Shown: positions 1-7,079, counted from the first letter of the stretch. The stretch is 13,125 nucleotides of DNA from an uncultured Sutterella sp. (GCA_900552195.1 URYO01000015.1:1-13125); one strand, 5' to 3'. Translations and numbers: made by a program. Notes: generated from the sequence alone by a model not told the origin.

Positions 1-25
1 AAGTCCCCATTCGGTAACTCCGGAA

Positions 26-553
26 ATGACTCCGTCGAACTCCATGCCTAGGGAAAACGAAAACACCGCTCCCGAGGCCGCACCTCAGGAAGAAGCTCTC
101 CAGTTTGCCGTTCAGCGCATCTACTTGAAAGACGCTTCTCTCGAGATGCCCAATGCTCCCGAGATCTTCCTGGCTCCTGAAGCTCCTCAGGTTGACATCC
201 AGCTCGACGTCTCCGAACATGGTTTGGCCCAGCCTGACCTCTATGAAGTTGTCGTTCGTGCAACTGTCACGGCTAAGACCAAAATCAACAATGAAGAAAG
301 AACCGTTTTCCTGGTTGAATGCAAACAGGCCGGCATCTTCCTTCTGAAAGGCTTCCAGGAAGAGCACAAGACCATGGTTCTCGGCATTACCTGCCCGTCC
401 ACAATCTATCCGTACCTCCGCAGCAATGTTTCCGACCTTCTGACCCGTGCAGGCATGCCGCCGGTCTACTTGGGCGAAATCAACTTTGAAGCCTACTTTG
501 CTCAGAGAATGCAGGAGCAGCAGGCTGCAGCTGAAGAAAAAACCGTTCAGTAA
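26..553 (+). CDS. secB: SecB, protein-export chaperone
   Basis: SecB is the cytosolic homotetrameric chaperone that keeps preproteins unfolded and delivers them to SecA at the SecYEG translocon. The 175-residue product matches the family from about residue 25 (LQFAVQRIYLKDASLEMPNAP) to about residue 165. The acidic residues of the KDxSxE segment (D36, E40) and the FLVE stretch, equivalent to the SecA-contacting positions of E. coli SecB, are conserved. The Gln/Ala/Glu-rich tail matches the variable SecA-binding tail. The start is uncertain: ATG 26 gives a polar N-terminal extension longer than in E. coli, ATG 44 is an in-frame alternative, neither has a good ribosome binding site, and the frame stays open upstream to the window edge. 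It stands alone on the plus strand here and ends before an intrinsic terminator. Identity is secure; only the exact start is open. Confidence 0.95.
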   Translation: MTPSNSMPRENENTAPEAAPQEEALQFAVQRIYLKDASLEMPNAPEIFLAPEAPQVDIQLDVSEHGLAQPDLYEVVVRATVTAKTKINNEERTVFLVECKQAGIFLLKGFQEEHKTMVLGITCPSTIYPYLRSNVSDLLTRAGMPPVYLGEINFEAYFAQRMQEQQAAAEEKTVQ

Positions 554-575
554 TCAGCTGTCCCGCTCGCTAGAT

Positions 576-609
576 AAGCCGTCCCCATCGATTTGAGGAC
601 GGCTTTTTT
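576..609 (+). terminator. Intrinsic terminator of secB
   Basis: A perfect 9-bp stem (AAGCCGTCC at 576-584 pairing with GGACGGCTT at 597-605) encloses a 12-nt loop and runs into six Ts at 604-609. It lies 23 nt after the secB stop, between secB and the convergent trmL. The T-tract exists only in the plus-strand direction; read on the minus strand the hairpin is not followed by Ts, so it is a weaker stop for the trmL transcript. Confidence 0.88.
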
Positions 610-627
610 AGTATTTGCTGCTTTAGA

Positions 628-1098
628 TTAGATTCCGCCTTCAAAACCGCACTGGCGCCAGGCCTCATAGACGGTAATGGCTACGGAGTTTGAAAGATTT
701 AGGGAGCGATTGTGAGGACGCATCGGCAGACGGACCATATGGGCCGAATCGAATAAGGCTCTCACATCCTGAGGAAGACCCGAGCCTTCAGAGCCGAAAA
801 CAAACCAGTCTCCCGGCTGAAAGATCACTTCCTGAACCAGCTGCTGAGCTTTGGTTGTCATGGCAAACATTCGGCTGCGGTCAGGCTTTTCTGCCTCAAG
901 AAAAGCTCCGTAATTGGGGAAACGCTTAATGTCCGCATATTCCCAATAATCCAGCCCTGCCCGCTTCATATGCTTGTCCTCAAAGTTAAAACCTAAAGGT
1001 TCAATCAGATAAAGCTTGCATCCCGTATTCGCCGACAAACGAATAATGTTTCCGGTGTTCGGCGGAATTTCCGGGTGCACTAAAACAATATTAAACAT
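628..1098 (-). CDS. trmL: TrmL, tRNA (cytidine/uridine-34-2'-O)-methyltransferase
   Basis: This is a SPOUT-family methyltransferase that, by family knowledge, uses S-adenosylmethionine to 2'-O-methylate the wobble nucleotide of tRNA-Leu isoacceptors. All three SPOUT motifs are visible: PPNTGNIIR near residues 12-20, the FGSEGSGLP loop at 101-109, and [11 protein letters not shown] at 131-141, which form the knotted cofactor site. At 156 residues it is the short, single-domain YibK/TrmL type with no extra RNA-binding domain, which argues against TrmH or TrmJ. Its ATG overlaps the end of rpoH by 8 nt (ATGTTTAA), so it is probably translated from the same mRNA by coupling. An AGAAG/AAGG-like stretch lies in the last codons of rpoH. 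It is the last gene of the ftsY unit. Confidence 0.93.
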   Translation of the reverse strand: MFNIVLVHPEIPPNTGNIIRLSANTGCKLYLIEPLGFNFEDKHMKRAGLDYWEYADIKRFPNYGAFLEAEKPDRSRMFAMTTKAQQLVQEVIFQPGDWFVFGSEGSGLPQDVRALFDSAHMVRLPMRPHNRSLNLSNSVAITVYEAWRQCGFEGGI

Positions 1099-2011
1099 CC
1101 TTGTCTTCTTTCAAATAAGTTTTCAAGGTCGCAAAAGCCTTCTTCTCCAGCTGTCTCACTCTTTCCTGGCTCACGCCCATTTCTTTGGCAAGATCTGCCA
1201 GCGTCGCGCCTTTGCTGCCGTCCTGATCGTTATACAGCCAGCGAGCCTCAATAATGCGTCTCGAGCGGTCATCCAGCTTCTTGACTGCTTCCGGAAGAAG
1301 ATTTTCGATGGTGTTTTCATAGGCACCGCGGGCGATCGTGTTTTCAGGTGTATCCCGTTCGTCCGTAAGCCACTCGGAGGGCGCGGTGCCCTCTTCTGCG
1401 CCTCCGCTCGGTTCGTCAATTTCTACATCCGAACCCAGCATGCGCTTTTCCATCTCAAAAACTTCGGCCGGCTTCACATCCAGCGTTTCGGCAATTTTTT
1501 CCGCTTCACTGGTACCGAGAAGTTTAGTGTCGTCCTTTAACTTGCGCAGATTGAAGAACAGCTTGCGCTGTGACTTTGTGGTGGCAACTTTAACCAGGCG
1601 CCAGTTGCGAAGGACATACTCCTGAATTTCAGACTTAATCCAAGTCATTGCGAAAGTCACCAAACGCGCTCCGTTGTTCGGATTGAAACGTTTGACGGCT
1701 TTCATTAAGCCGATATTCCCTTCTTGAATCAAATCACCGAACGGAAGCCCGTAGCCTTGATATTGACGCGCGATGGAAATCACAAGACGCAGGTGCGACA
1801 TCACCAGCTCGCCCGCAGCTTCCATATCTCCGTGCTCCTGAAGCCTCACAGCCAGTTCGTGCTCACGTTCGGCACTCAGGATCGGAGCTTTATTCGCTGC
1901 CCGGATATATTCCTCCAGAGAACCGAGTGACGCATCAGGAATCGCAAGCGGGGTCGGTTTGTAGGGGGCAAGAGCCGTGCTCGGGCTCTTTTTCTTTTCA
2001 TCTGTTGTCAT
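1091..2011 (-). CDS. rpoH: RpoH, heat-shock sigma factor sigma-32
   Basis: RpoH directs RNA polymerase to heat-shock promoters (chaperones, ATP-dependent proteases). The 306-residue protein has region 2 at about 66-145, including [14 protein letters not shown] and [14 protein letters not shown], followed by the RpoH box [10 protein letters not shown] (148-157), which separates sigma-32 from other group 3 sigma factors. Region 4 ends with the helix-turn-helix [14 protein letters not shown] (279-292). The linker at about 195-225 is Glu/Gly-rich and variable, as usual. ATG 2011 is the only reasonable start: an in-frame TGA lies 21 nt upstream with no start codon between. There is no well-spaced Shine-Dalgarno; the only GAGGA lies 15 nt upstream, inside a hairpin that reaches the start codon. 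It follows ftsX by 30 nt and overlaps trmL. Confidence 0.97.
   Translation of the reverse strand: MTTDEKKKSPSTALAPYKPTPLAIPDASLGSLEEYIRAANKAPILSAEREHELAVRLQEHGDMEAAGELVMSHLRLVISIARQYQGYGLPFGDLIQEGNIGLMKAVKRFNPNNGARLVTFAMTWIKSEIQEYVLRNWRLVKVATTKSQRKLFFNLRKLKDDTKLLGTSEAEKIAETLDVKPAEVFEMEKRMLGSDVEIDEPSGGAEEGTAPSEWLTDERDTPENTIARGAYENTIENLLPEAVKKLDDRSRRIIEARWLYNDQDGSKGATLADLAKEMGVSQERVRQLEKKAFATLKTYLKEDKDV
1970..1990 (-). promoter_or_regulatory. Hairpin within codons 8-14 of rpoH
   Basis: A perfect 7-bp inverted repeat (AAGAGCC / GGCTCTT, 7-nt loop) lies inside the rpoH reading frame, about 20 to 40 nt after the start codon in the mRNA. It sits just beyond the footprint of an initiating ribosome and could add to 5' structure. 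Read on the plus strand the same repeat is followed by TTTTTCTTTT (1989-1998) and resembles an intrinsic terminator for antisense transcription. Its function is unproven. Confidence 0.35.
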
Positions 2012-2033
2012 CGAGGAAAATTGTAATCCTCAA
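2011..2033 (-). promoter_or_regulatory. Hairpin over the rpoH translation start (candidate)
   Basis: On the minus strand GAGGA (2031-2027) pairs perfectly with TCCTC (2017-2013) around a 9-nt AU-rich loop. Two further pairs (a U-G wobble and a U-A) extend the stem to the A of the rpoH start codon. The only purine-rich Shine-Dalgarno-like sequence before rpoH is therefore in the stem. This is visible in the sequence; a role in temperature-dependent translation is inference, prompted by the known thermosensing of rpoH mRNA in E. coli. The stem is short, and the GAGGA is further from the AUG than is ideal. Confidence 0.35.
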
Positions 2034-2041
2034 GTCAAGCT

Positions 2042-2896
2042 TTAGAACGTCCGAGGGGTTGTCGCCCCGGCGATAAAGTACGAAACGATCACGCTTAGCA
2101 AGATCGTCACCAAAGACACAGAAAGATAAACAGCGGCAAAAACAGACCAATGCGGCATCAGAGTAAGTTCAAAAGCTTCTTCCAGCAGTGGAACAGACGC
2201 CAGCGTTGTCACTAAAAGCAGCACGCCGCCGATAACGCAGCCGAGTACAGAGCTCACGGCGGCTGCAATCATTTGCGGCCCGCGCACGGCCCAGTCGCTT
2301 GCTCCCAGCATTAAAAGAAGCTCTCTTTCACTGCGTAAAAAAGCGGAGAGCCTAAGTGAGTTTTGAAATATCAGCAGGCAGACTAAAGTAGCCGCCGGAG
2401 CCCCGAATGCAAACATACCGAGCGCAATCGCCTCTCTGAGCGAATGACGTTTCTTAATCCACTCGAGATTGGCCGTCACTCCTTCAACGCCTCTGACTTT
2501 TTCAATAGATTTAACCGCCCCTTCAATATCGATGTAGCGGGTGTCCGAAGGAAATTGAAGAGCCAATATCGTCGGGATCTTCTTTCTGTCCCCGACGAGC
2601 TTCAAAATATCTTTTTCTAAAACGTCCGTCGGTTTAATTTCTCTGAGTTCGGTAATCGGCGCAAGCGCGCGGATCTGATCCTGAGCTTTTTTGCGCTGAG
2701 CATCCGTTAGGGAAGAGTCTAAAAAGACACTGACCTCGTCTCCCATGACGCCGCGATGGCTGTCGTAGAAGCAGTAAAAACTCAGGGCGATCTGTCCCAA
2801 AAGACAAAGCGCGAGAGAGAAAACCACGACAACAAAAATAAAACGCTTTATGTTGGCTTGAATCGGCCTGCGCACACGGTCCCGCATCGTGATCAT
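2042..2896 (-). CDS. ftsX: FtsX, membrane subunit of the FtsEX division complex
   Basis: FtsX is the inner-membrane partner of FtsE; at the septum the complex relays a signal to periplasmic activators of peptidoglycan amidases. The 284 residues show the family layout: a basic cytoplasmic N-terminus, TM1 at about 19-43, a periplasmic domain of about 110 residues (44-154), then TM2 (about 155-178), TM3 (about 208-234) and TM4 (about 250-275). The RSERELLLMLGAS segment (188-200) between TM2 and TM3 is typical of FtsX/MacB-like permeases. The ATG forms an ATGA overlap with the ftsE stop and has a strong AGGAG site 7 nt upstream, so this start is preferred over the in-frame ATG 9 nt later. Nothing in the sequence looks decayed, in contrast to its partner FtsE. 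Confidence 0.93.
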   Translation of the reverse strand: MITMRDRVRRPIQANIKRFIFVVVVFSLALCLLGQIALSFYCFYDSHRGVMGDEVSVFLDSSLTDAQRKKAQDQIRALAPITELREIKPTDVLEKDILKLVGDRKKIPTILALQFPSDTRYIDIEGAVKSIEKVRGVEGVTANLEWIKKRHSLREAIALGMFAFGAPAATLVCLLIFQNSLRLSAFLRSERELLLMLGASDWAVRGPQMIAAAVSSVLGCVIGGVLLLVTTLASVPLLEEAFELTLMPHWSVFAAVYLSVSLVTILLSVIVSYFIAGATTPRTF

Positions 2897-3546
2897 CTTT
2901 TCTCTCCTGAGAGCTCAACACAACGCAGCGCCGCAATCTCAAACGGAAGCAGGTAACTTGAGGTCATCACAATCGGATAACCGACTTGGCTGAGTTTGGT
3001 GCAAATGTAGAGAAATTCCTCCTGTGCCTGATCGTCCAGTCCCTCCAGCGGAGAGTCCGCAAGAATCAGGCGCGGCTGGTTGACCAGCGAACGAGCGATA
3101 ACAACGCGTTTTTTTACACCGACCGAAAGACTCTCTGCCCGGGCGTTTAAATAAGGATCAAGACCGCAGAGGGAGGCACTTTCCAATGCGTTGCGCTGGG
3201 CATCAGCTGCGTTTTTTCCCAAAAGCTGGGCCGTTAAGACCAGGCCTTCCAAAACAGTGTAGCCGTTTAAAAGAACGGGTTCCGAAGGAATAAGACCCAG
3301 CCCGGCACGCCATGCTCTCTTCTGGCCTTCACGCATCTTCGTCAGACGTTTGCCCTCAAGAAATACTTCGCCCACGCGAGGAACTCTTAAAGCGGCCATT
3401 AAGTTGAGAAGGTACGACTTACCCGAACCGTTTGGGCCTCGGAGGAGAACGAACTCTCCGTCCGAAACCTCCAGCGTCACGATTCCTTTGGTTTGGTTAT
3501 TCCAATCGTTGATCGGAACGTCGACCATTCTCACTATCGTCTTCAT
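2893..3546 (-). CDS. ftsE: FtsE-type ABC ATPase with degenerate catalytic motifs
   Basis: By position (directly before ftsX, 4-nt ATGA overlap), length (217 residues against 222 in E. coli) and overall alignment this is FtsE, the nucleotide-binding subunit of FtsEX. Walker A is intact (GPNGSGKS, 37-44), and the Walker B hydrophobic strand with D164 and the D-loop LDD (170-172) remain. Four other elements are altered. The Q-loop position reads LIPSEP instead of IFQDH. The signature reads LSVGVKKR instead of LSGGEQQR. The catalytic Glu after the Walker B Asp is Ser165 (ADSP instead of ADEP). The H-loop reads MTSSY instead of MATHD, so the switch His is missing. I checked the codons around Ser165 and the H-loop and the frame is intact, so this is not a frameshift. 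It probably binds ATP but hydrolyses it poorly or not at all (inference). The start overlaps the ppx stop as ATGA. Confidence 0.88.
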   Translation of the reverse strand: MKTIVRMVDVPINDWNNQTKGIVTLEVSDGEFVLLRGPNGSGKSYLLNLMAALRVPRVGEVFLEGKRLTKMREGQKRAWRAGLGLIPSEPVLLNGYTVLEGLVLTAQLLGKNAADAQRNALESASLCGLDPYLNARAESLSVGVKKRVVIARSLVNQPRLILADSPLEGLDDQAQEEFLYICTKLSQVGYPIVMTSSYLLPFEIAALRCVELSGEKR

Positions 3547-5006
3547 CTTGCTAACAAGTCAAACTGGTAATCAACTTTGGCCCATGTAGCCTTTTCTTCT
3601 TCAAGCAAATACTCGACCACGGGATGATCCTTCAGCCACGCCCTCGGAACATAAAGACAGAAAGAATGTCCATGGAAAGTAGCTTCAAGTTTCGGCAGCT
3701 CTATCTCTTGGTGGGCATGCGCAACAATAGTGGCTATCCGTAAGCAGAACAGCAATTCGGCGGTCTGTTTGGTCGCAAGCAGCATTTCAACTTTTTTCAG
3801 GTTTCCTCGGTGCCCGAGAACCAGGGCAGCCAATTTCTCCTGTTCAGGTCTGGAAAAGCCCGCAATATCGCTGTTTTTGATCAAATATTCACTGTGTTTA
3901 TGATAATCGCTGCGCGAGAGGGTTAAACCTGTTTCATGCAAATCAGCCGCCCATCTCAGGAACCTTACGCTGTCCTCGGAGACATGCGAAGACATGCTCT
4001 TAAGAAGGTTCACTGCAATATCTCCGACTCGTTTGGCTTGTTCTTTGTCCACGTGGAAGGCATTCATCATTCGCTCGACGGAAGCCTCTCGAGGATCGCG
4101 CTGCAGTTTTCTGCCCGCTAAGTCATACAAAATGCCGTAACGAAGTGCACCGTCGGCAACTTTCATGACGTCAATTCCGAGCTTATTAAAGACTGCGATC
4201 AATACCGCGATGCCGCCGGCTAAGACTTCTCTGCGGTCTTCCTTCAGGCCTTCAAACTTTATCTTATCGATGCTTTCTGCGTGAATTACTTTGTCTTTGA
4301 GCTGCTCGAGCGCATAAAGTGTGATGGACCCGTCGGTAATTTTGAGTGCAGCAAGAATAGAAGAAACTGCGCTGACCGTCCCGGAGGAACCGTACGCTTC
4401 CTGCCAGTTCCCTTTAACAAACTTATATTCGCTTCCGTCCAGCACTGAAGCCGCTGACAGGATGGCGCGCCGCATGCTTTGGGCTGTGATTTTACGGTCT
4501 TTAAAGAATGCCACGGAGGTATTGACACAGCCTACGTGAAAAGATTCACCGTCGATCATTTCGTGGCCGCGCCCGATCACGCATTCCGTCGAAGCGCCTC
4601 CGATATCCACAATCAATCGTGTTTGATCAGAAGGCGGGAGAGCGAAACTGCAGCCTTGGAATACGAGTCTCGCCTCTTCTTTCCCTCGAAGGATTTCAAC
4701 TTTGCAGTCCAGAATTTTTTCTGCGCGTTCTATGAATTCCTGAGAATTTTTTGCTGCTCTGAGCGTCTGAGTTCCGACAGCACGGATATGGTTTCTCGGC
4801 AAGCCGCGAATCTTTTCCGCAATACGCGCTAAAGCATTGAGACCTCTGTCCTGAGCTTCCTGCGTCAGATTGCCGTCTTTATCAATGCCGGCCGCCAATC
4901 GTATGGTTTCTTTCCAGCTGCCCTCGGTGATGATGCGCTCGCCTTCAACTCGAGCAATTTCTAACCGGAAGCTGTTGCTTCCCAAATCTATCGCTGCAAG
5001 CTTCAT
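3543..5006 (-). CDS. ppx: Ppx/GppA family exopolyphosphatase / pppGpp phosphatase
   Basis: Members of this family release phosphate from the end of polyphosphate chains (Ppx) or convert pppGpp to ppGpp (GppA); both are actin-fold cytosolic enzymes. Visible motifs are the first phosphate loop AIDLGSNSFRLEI (5-17), the EE pair at 110-111 at the expected catalytic glutamate, the second phosphate loop IVDIGGASTE (132-141), GSSGTV (206-211), LAGG (262-265) and the adenosine-side DGALRYG (285-291). A helical HD-like C-terminal domain follows (about 305-487, with DLHETG and GHRGN). The length, 487, fits both Ppx (513 in E. coli) and GppA (494), and sequence alone does not settle which; the symbol ppx is provisional. 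Start and stop are coupled to the neighbours: TAATG with ftsY upstream and ATGA with ftsE downstream. Confidence 0.92.
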   Translation of the reverse strand: MKLAAIDLGSNSFRLEIARVEGERIITEGSWKETIRLAAGIDKDGNLTQEAQDRGLNALARIAEKIRGLPRNHIRAVGTQTLRAAKNSQEFIERAEKILDCKVEILRGKEEARLVFQGCSFALPPSDQTRLIVDIGGASTECVIGRGHEMIDGESFHVGCVNTSVAFFKDRKITAQSMRRAILSAASVLDGSEYKFVKGNWQEAYGSSGTVSAVSSILAALKITDGSITLYALEQLKDKVIHAESIDKIKFEGLKEDRREVLAGGIAVLIAVFNKLGIDVMKVADGALRYGILYDLAGRKLQRDPREASVERMMNAFHVDKEQAKRVGDIAVNLLKSMSSHVSEDSVRFLRWAADLHETGLTLSRSDYHKHSEYLIKNSDIAGFSRPEQEKLAALVLGHRGNLKKVEMLLATKQTAELLFCLRIATIVAHAHQEIELPKLEATFHGHSFCLYVPRAWLKDHPVVEYLLEEEKATWAKVDYQFDLLAR

Positions 5007-5950
5007 TATTTGGCCCCGCCGATCTGATCCAAGCCCACCAGCGCAGCCGCAAATTCATCCGCTTTAAACGGCTGAAGATCGTCGATGGTCTCACCGACAC
5101 CGATGTAATAAATCGGCAGCGGGTTTTCTCGAGAATTTGCCAAAGCCACAAGAACGCCGCCCTTGGCCGTGCCGTCGAGCTTGGTGATAATCAAACCGGT
5201 AAGTCCGGCAGCTTCATCAAACGCTTTAGCCTGCATCAATGCATTCTGGCCGTTTGTACCGTCGAGCACCAGAATCACTTCGTGCGGCGCTCCTTCCATA
5301 GCCTTTCCCTGAACTTTACGAATGCGGGCGAGCTCATTCATAAGATTCGTTTGAGTCGGCAGTCTTCCTGCGGTATCCACCATTACGATATCTATGCCTT
5401 TTTTACGGCCGGAAGAAATAGCGTCATAGGCCACCGAAGCAGGATCTCCTTTTTCCTGTGATATCACTTCGATTTGGTTGCGCTCGCCCCAAACGGCAAG
5501 CTGCTCTCGGGCCGCCGCTCTGAAGGTATCCGCCGCTGCCAGCAGAACTTTTTTGTTCAGCTGCGCAAAGTGCTTGGCCAATTTTCCAATCGTCGTCGTT
5601 TTGCCGGCGCCGTTGACGCCGCACATCATGATGACGAGCGGTTTATGTTCGTCAAAGTTAAGGGATGCCTCACACGGCCTCAGGATATCTGCAATGATTT
5701 CTTTGAGGGCTACCTTCACTTCGTCCTGTGTTTTAAGCCCTTTAAGCTTAATTCTTTCTCTCAGTCGCTCAAGGATCAGTGCGCTGGTTTCCACGCCGAT
5801 ATCGGCAGAAATCATTTGGAATTCCAGGTCTTCCAGGAACGCTTCATCTACGACACCGCCGGTAAAGATACCGACTAAGTTGACTTGGGTTTTTCTTAAA
5901 CCTTGCTTTAACCGGGCGAACCAACCCGTTTTCTCTTTTGTTTCACTCAT
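5006..5950 (-). CDS. ftsY: FtsY, signal recognition particle receptor GTPase
   Basis: FtsY docks the SRP-ribosome complex at the membrane for co-translational insertion of membrane proteins. Counted from ATG 5950 the protein has 314 residues: an N-terminal amphipathic basic stretch ([13 protein letters not shown], 9-21) likely to touch the membrane, the helical N domain to about 95, and the NG GTPase with G1 GVNGAGKTT (111-119), the SRP-specific insertion [11 protein letters not shown] (141-151), G3 DTAGR (192-196), G4 [10 protein letters not shown] (256-265) and the closing GVGE...DLQPF (284-295). The long acidic A domain of E. coli FtsY is absent. A TTG at 6010 would add 20 residues but overlaps rsmD and lacks a ribosome binding site, so I reject it. 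It is the first gene of the unit and its stop overlaps the ppx start by one base. Confidence 0.96.
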   Translation of the reverse strand: MSETKEKTGWFARLKQGLRKTQVNLVGIFTGGVVDEAFLEDLEFQMISADIGVETSALILERLRERIKLKGLKTQDEVKVALKEIIADILRPCEASLNFDEHKPLVIMMCGVNGAGKTTTIGKLAKHFAQLNKKVLLAAADTFRAAAREQLAVWGERNQIEVISQEKGDPASVAYDAISSGRKKGIDIVMVDTAGRLPTQTNLMNELARIRKVQGKAMEGAPHEVILVLDGTNGQNALMQAKAFDEAAGLTGLIITKLDGTAKGGVLVALANSRENPLPIYYIGVGETIDDLQPFKADEFAAALVGLDQIGGAK

Positions 5951-6000
5951 TGGCGTACGTTTTGAATAAAATTCAATTATTTCAACACGAGAGTTTAGCA
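5951..6000. promoter_or_regulatory. Divergent ftsY / rsmD intergenic region with a palindrome
   Basis: Only 50 bp separate the two divergent start codons, so any promoters here must overlap or extend into the coding regions. The spacer is AT-rich and contains the symmetric element TTGAAT-AAA-ATTCAA at 5962-5976. On the plus side GAGAG (5989-5993) sits 7 nt before the rsmD ATG and is a reasonable ribosome binding site. I could not assign a convincing -35/-10 pair in either direction. Confidence 0.45.
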
Positions 6001-6585
6001 ATGCCGGCAAGCAACAGCGGTAAAGTTAGGATCATCGGGGGACGCTGGAAACGCACAAATATCCCCGTTTTGAATGCCGACGGTCTTAGGCCCACCGGCG
6101 ACCGCCAGCGCGAAACGCTGTTCAATTGGCTGAGCTTTCTCCTCGGAGGCTTCGAGGGCCGCAGCGCCTTAGACATGTTCGGAGGCTCCGGCGCCTTGTC
6201 CTTCGAATTCCTGAGCCGCGACGGCAGCCGGGCTGTTTTATGCGAAACCAACCGGCGCGCAGCGCAGTTCATCGAGCAAACGGCCGAAAAACTCCATGCT
6301 GAAGGACTGACAGTCATTGTCGGCAACGCTCTTACAGACGTCCGTATCGCTGACTTTGCTCCATACGACCTTGCATTTATCGATCCGCCCTTCGCGGCTG
6401 ACCTTCAGCTCAAAGCCTTGAAACGCTGTGTGCCCATGCTTGCTTCGGAGGGACTAGTGTACGTTGAGTCACCTCAGGAAATTTCAGATGAAGTTCTGAC
6501 TTCCCTGTCTCTCAGTGCGATCCGCCGTCTCAAAGCCGGCACCAGCCATATGCTTTTAGCTCAAAAATCCGAGAACCCGTCATGA
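6001..6585 (+). CDS. rsmD: RsmD, 16S rRNA (guanine-966-N2)-methyltransferase
   Basis: RsmD methylates G966 of 16S rRNA in the small subunit head using S-adenosylmethionine. The 194-residue product shows the family signature RIIGGRWKR (10-18), [15 protein letters not shown] (30-44), the SAM-binding motif [17 protein letters not shown] (57-73; the usual Ala of FAGSGA is Gly here), the acidic end of strand 2 (CETN, 81-84) and the catalytic motif IV DPPF (128-131). ATG 6001 is chosen because it has a GAGAG site 7 nt upstream and starts just before the conserved domain; a TTG at 5938 would run into ftsY. The stop overlaps the coaD ATG by 4 nt (ATGA), a pairing common in proteobacteria. Confidence 0.94.
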   Translation: MPASNSGKVRIIGGRWKRTNIPVLNADGLRPTGDRQRETLFNWLSFLLGGFEGRSALDMFGGSGALSFEFLSRDGSRAVLCETNRRAAQFIEQTAEKLHAEGLTVIVGNALTDVRIADFAPYDLAFIDPPFAADLQLKALKRCVPMLASEGLVYVESPQEISDEVLTSLSLSAIRRLKAGTSHMLLAQKSENPS

Positions 6586-7079
6586 TTACTGCAACCTATC
6601 CCGGGACCTTTGATCCCCTGACTAACGGCCACCTAGACCTGATTCGCCGTGCCTGCTGGATTTTTCCGAAGCTCATTGTTGCAGTTGCCGAAAGCAAAAG
6701 AAAACACACGCTCTTTACTTTGGAAGAACGGGTACAAATGGCCAAAGAATCCGTCAAAGGTTTCCCGAACGTTGAAGTGATGGGTTTCGACGGCCTTTTG
6801 GTCGATTTTGTACGTCGACACGAATCGACGTGTATCGTTCGAGGCGCCCGCGCCGTCAGCGATTTTGAATATGAATTTCAAATGGCGGGAATGAACCAGA
6901 AACTCATGCCCGAGGTTGAAACCATCTTCCTCACGCCCGCAGAGCAGTTTCAGTTCATCAGCGGAACCTTTGTCCGAGAGATTGCAATGATGGGCGGCGA
7001 CGTCAGCGGGTTTGTTCCTCAAAACATCCTTGCCGCCCTGGAAAAGAAACGCAGCGAACTTAAGCAAACCTCTGTTTAA
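6582..7079 (+). CDS. coaD: CoaD, phosphopantetheine adenylyltransferase
   Basis: CoaD transfers AMP from ATP to 4'-phosphopantetheine, giving dephospho-CoA, the penultimate step of coenzyme A synthesis. The 165-residue product carries the nucleotidyltransferase motif [12 protein letters not shown] (6-17, with the catalytic His17 of the HxGH-type motif), the substrate-binding [12 protein letters not shown] (87-98), and the C-terminal [10 protein letters not shown] (125-134), the ISSTxxR-equivalent that binds ATP phosphates. Length and order match bacterial CoaD throughout. It is translationally coupled to rsmD by an ATGA overlap. Its last 20 nt overlap, tail to tail, the end of the HIT gene on the other strand, so no space remains for a separate terminator. 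Confidence 0.96.
   Translation: MITATYPGTFDPLTNGHLDLIRRACWIFPKLIVAVAESKRKHTLFTLEERVQMAKESVKGFPNVEVMGFDGLLVDFVRRHESTCIVRGARAVSDFEYEFQMAGMNQKLMPEVETIFLTPAEQFQFISGTFVREIAMMGGDVSGFVPQNILAALEKKRSELKQTSV

Noticed and set aside
1..51. End of an upstream gene (TAA at 15-17 or TAG at 49-51)
   Set aside because: Only a handful of codons are visible in each frame. A glutaredoxin gene often precedes secB, but nothing here is long enough to support a call.
1016..1540. Open frame on the plus strand opposite rpoH
   Set aside because: It lies antisense to conserved sigma-32 regions, spans the trmL-rpoH junction, and has no family resemblance.
2020..2025. TACAAT on the minus strand before rpoH as a -10 promoter element
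   Set aside because: It is only about 13 nt before the ATG and would give an almost leaderless mRNA. The hexamer 17 nt upstream (GTTCTA) is not a -35 match.
5938..6000. Upstream TTG start for rsmD at 5938
   Set aside because: It would overlap the ftsY coding region. ATG 6001 has a GAGAG site at good spacing and lies close to the conserved RIIGGRWKR.
5951..6010. Upstream TTG start for ftsY at 6010 giving 20 extra residues
   Set aside because: It overlaps the rsmD start, has no ribosome binding site, and the added residues do not resemble an FtsY N-terminal domain. ATG 5950 begins just before the conserved basic helix.
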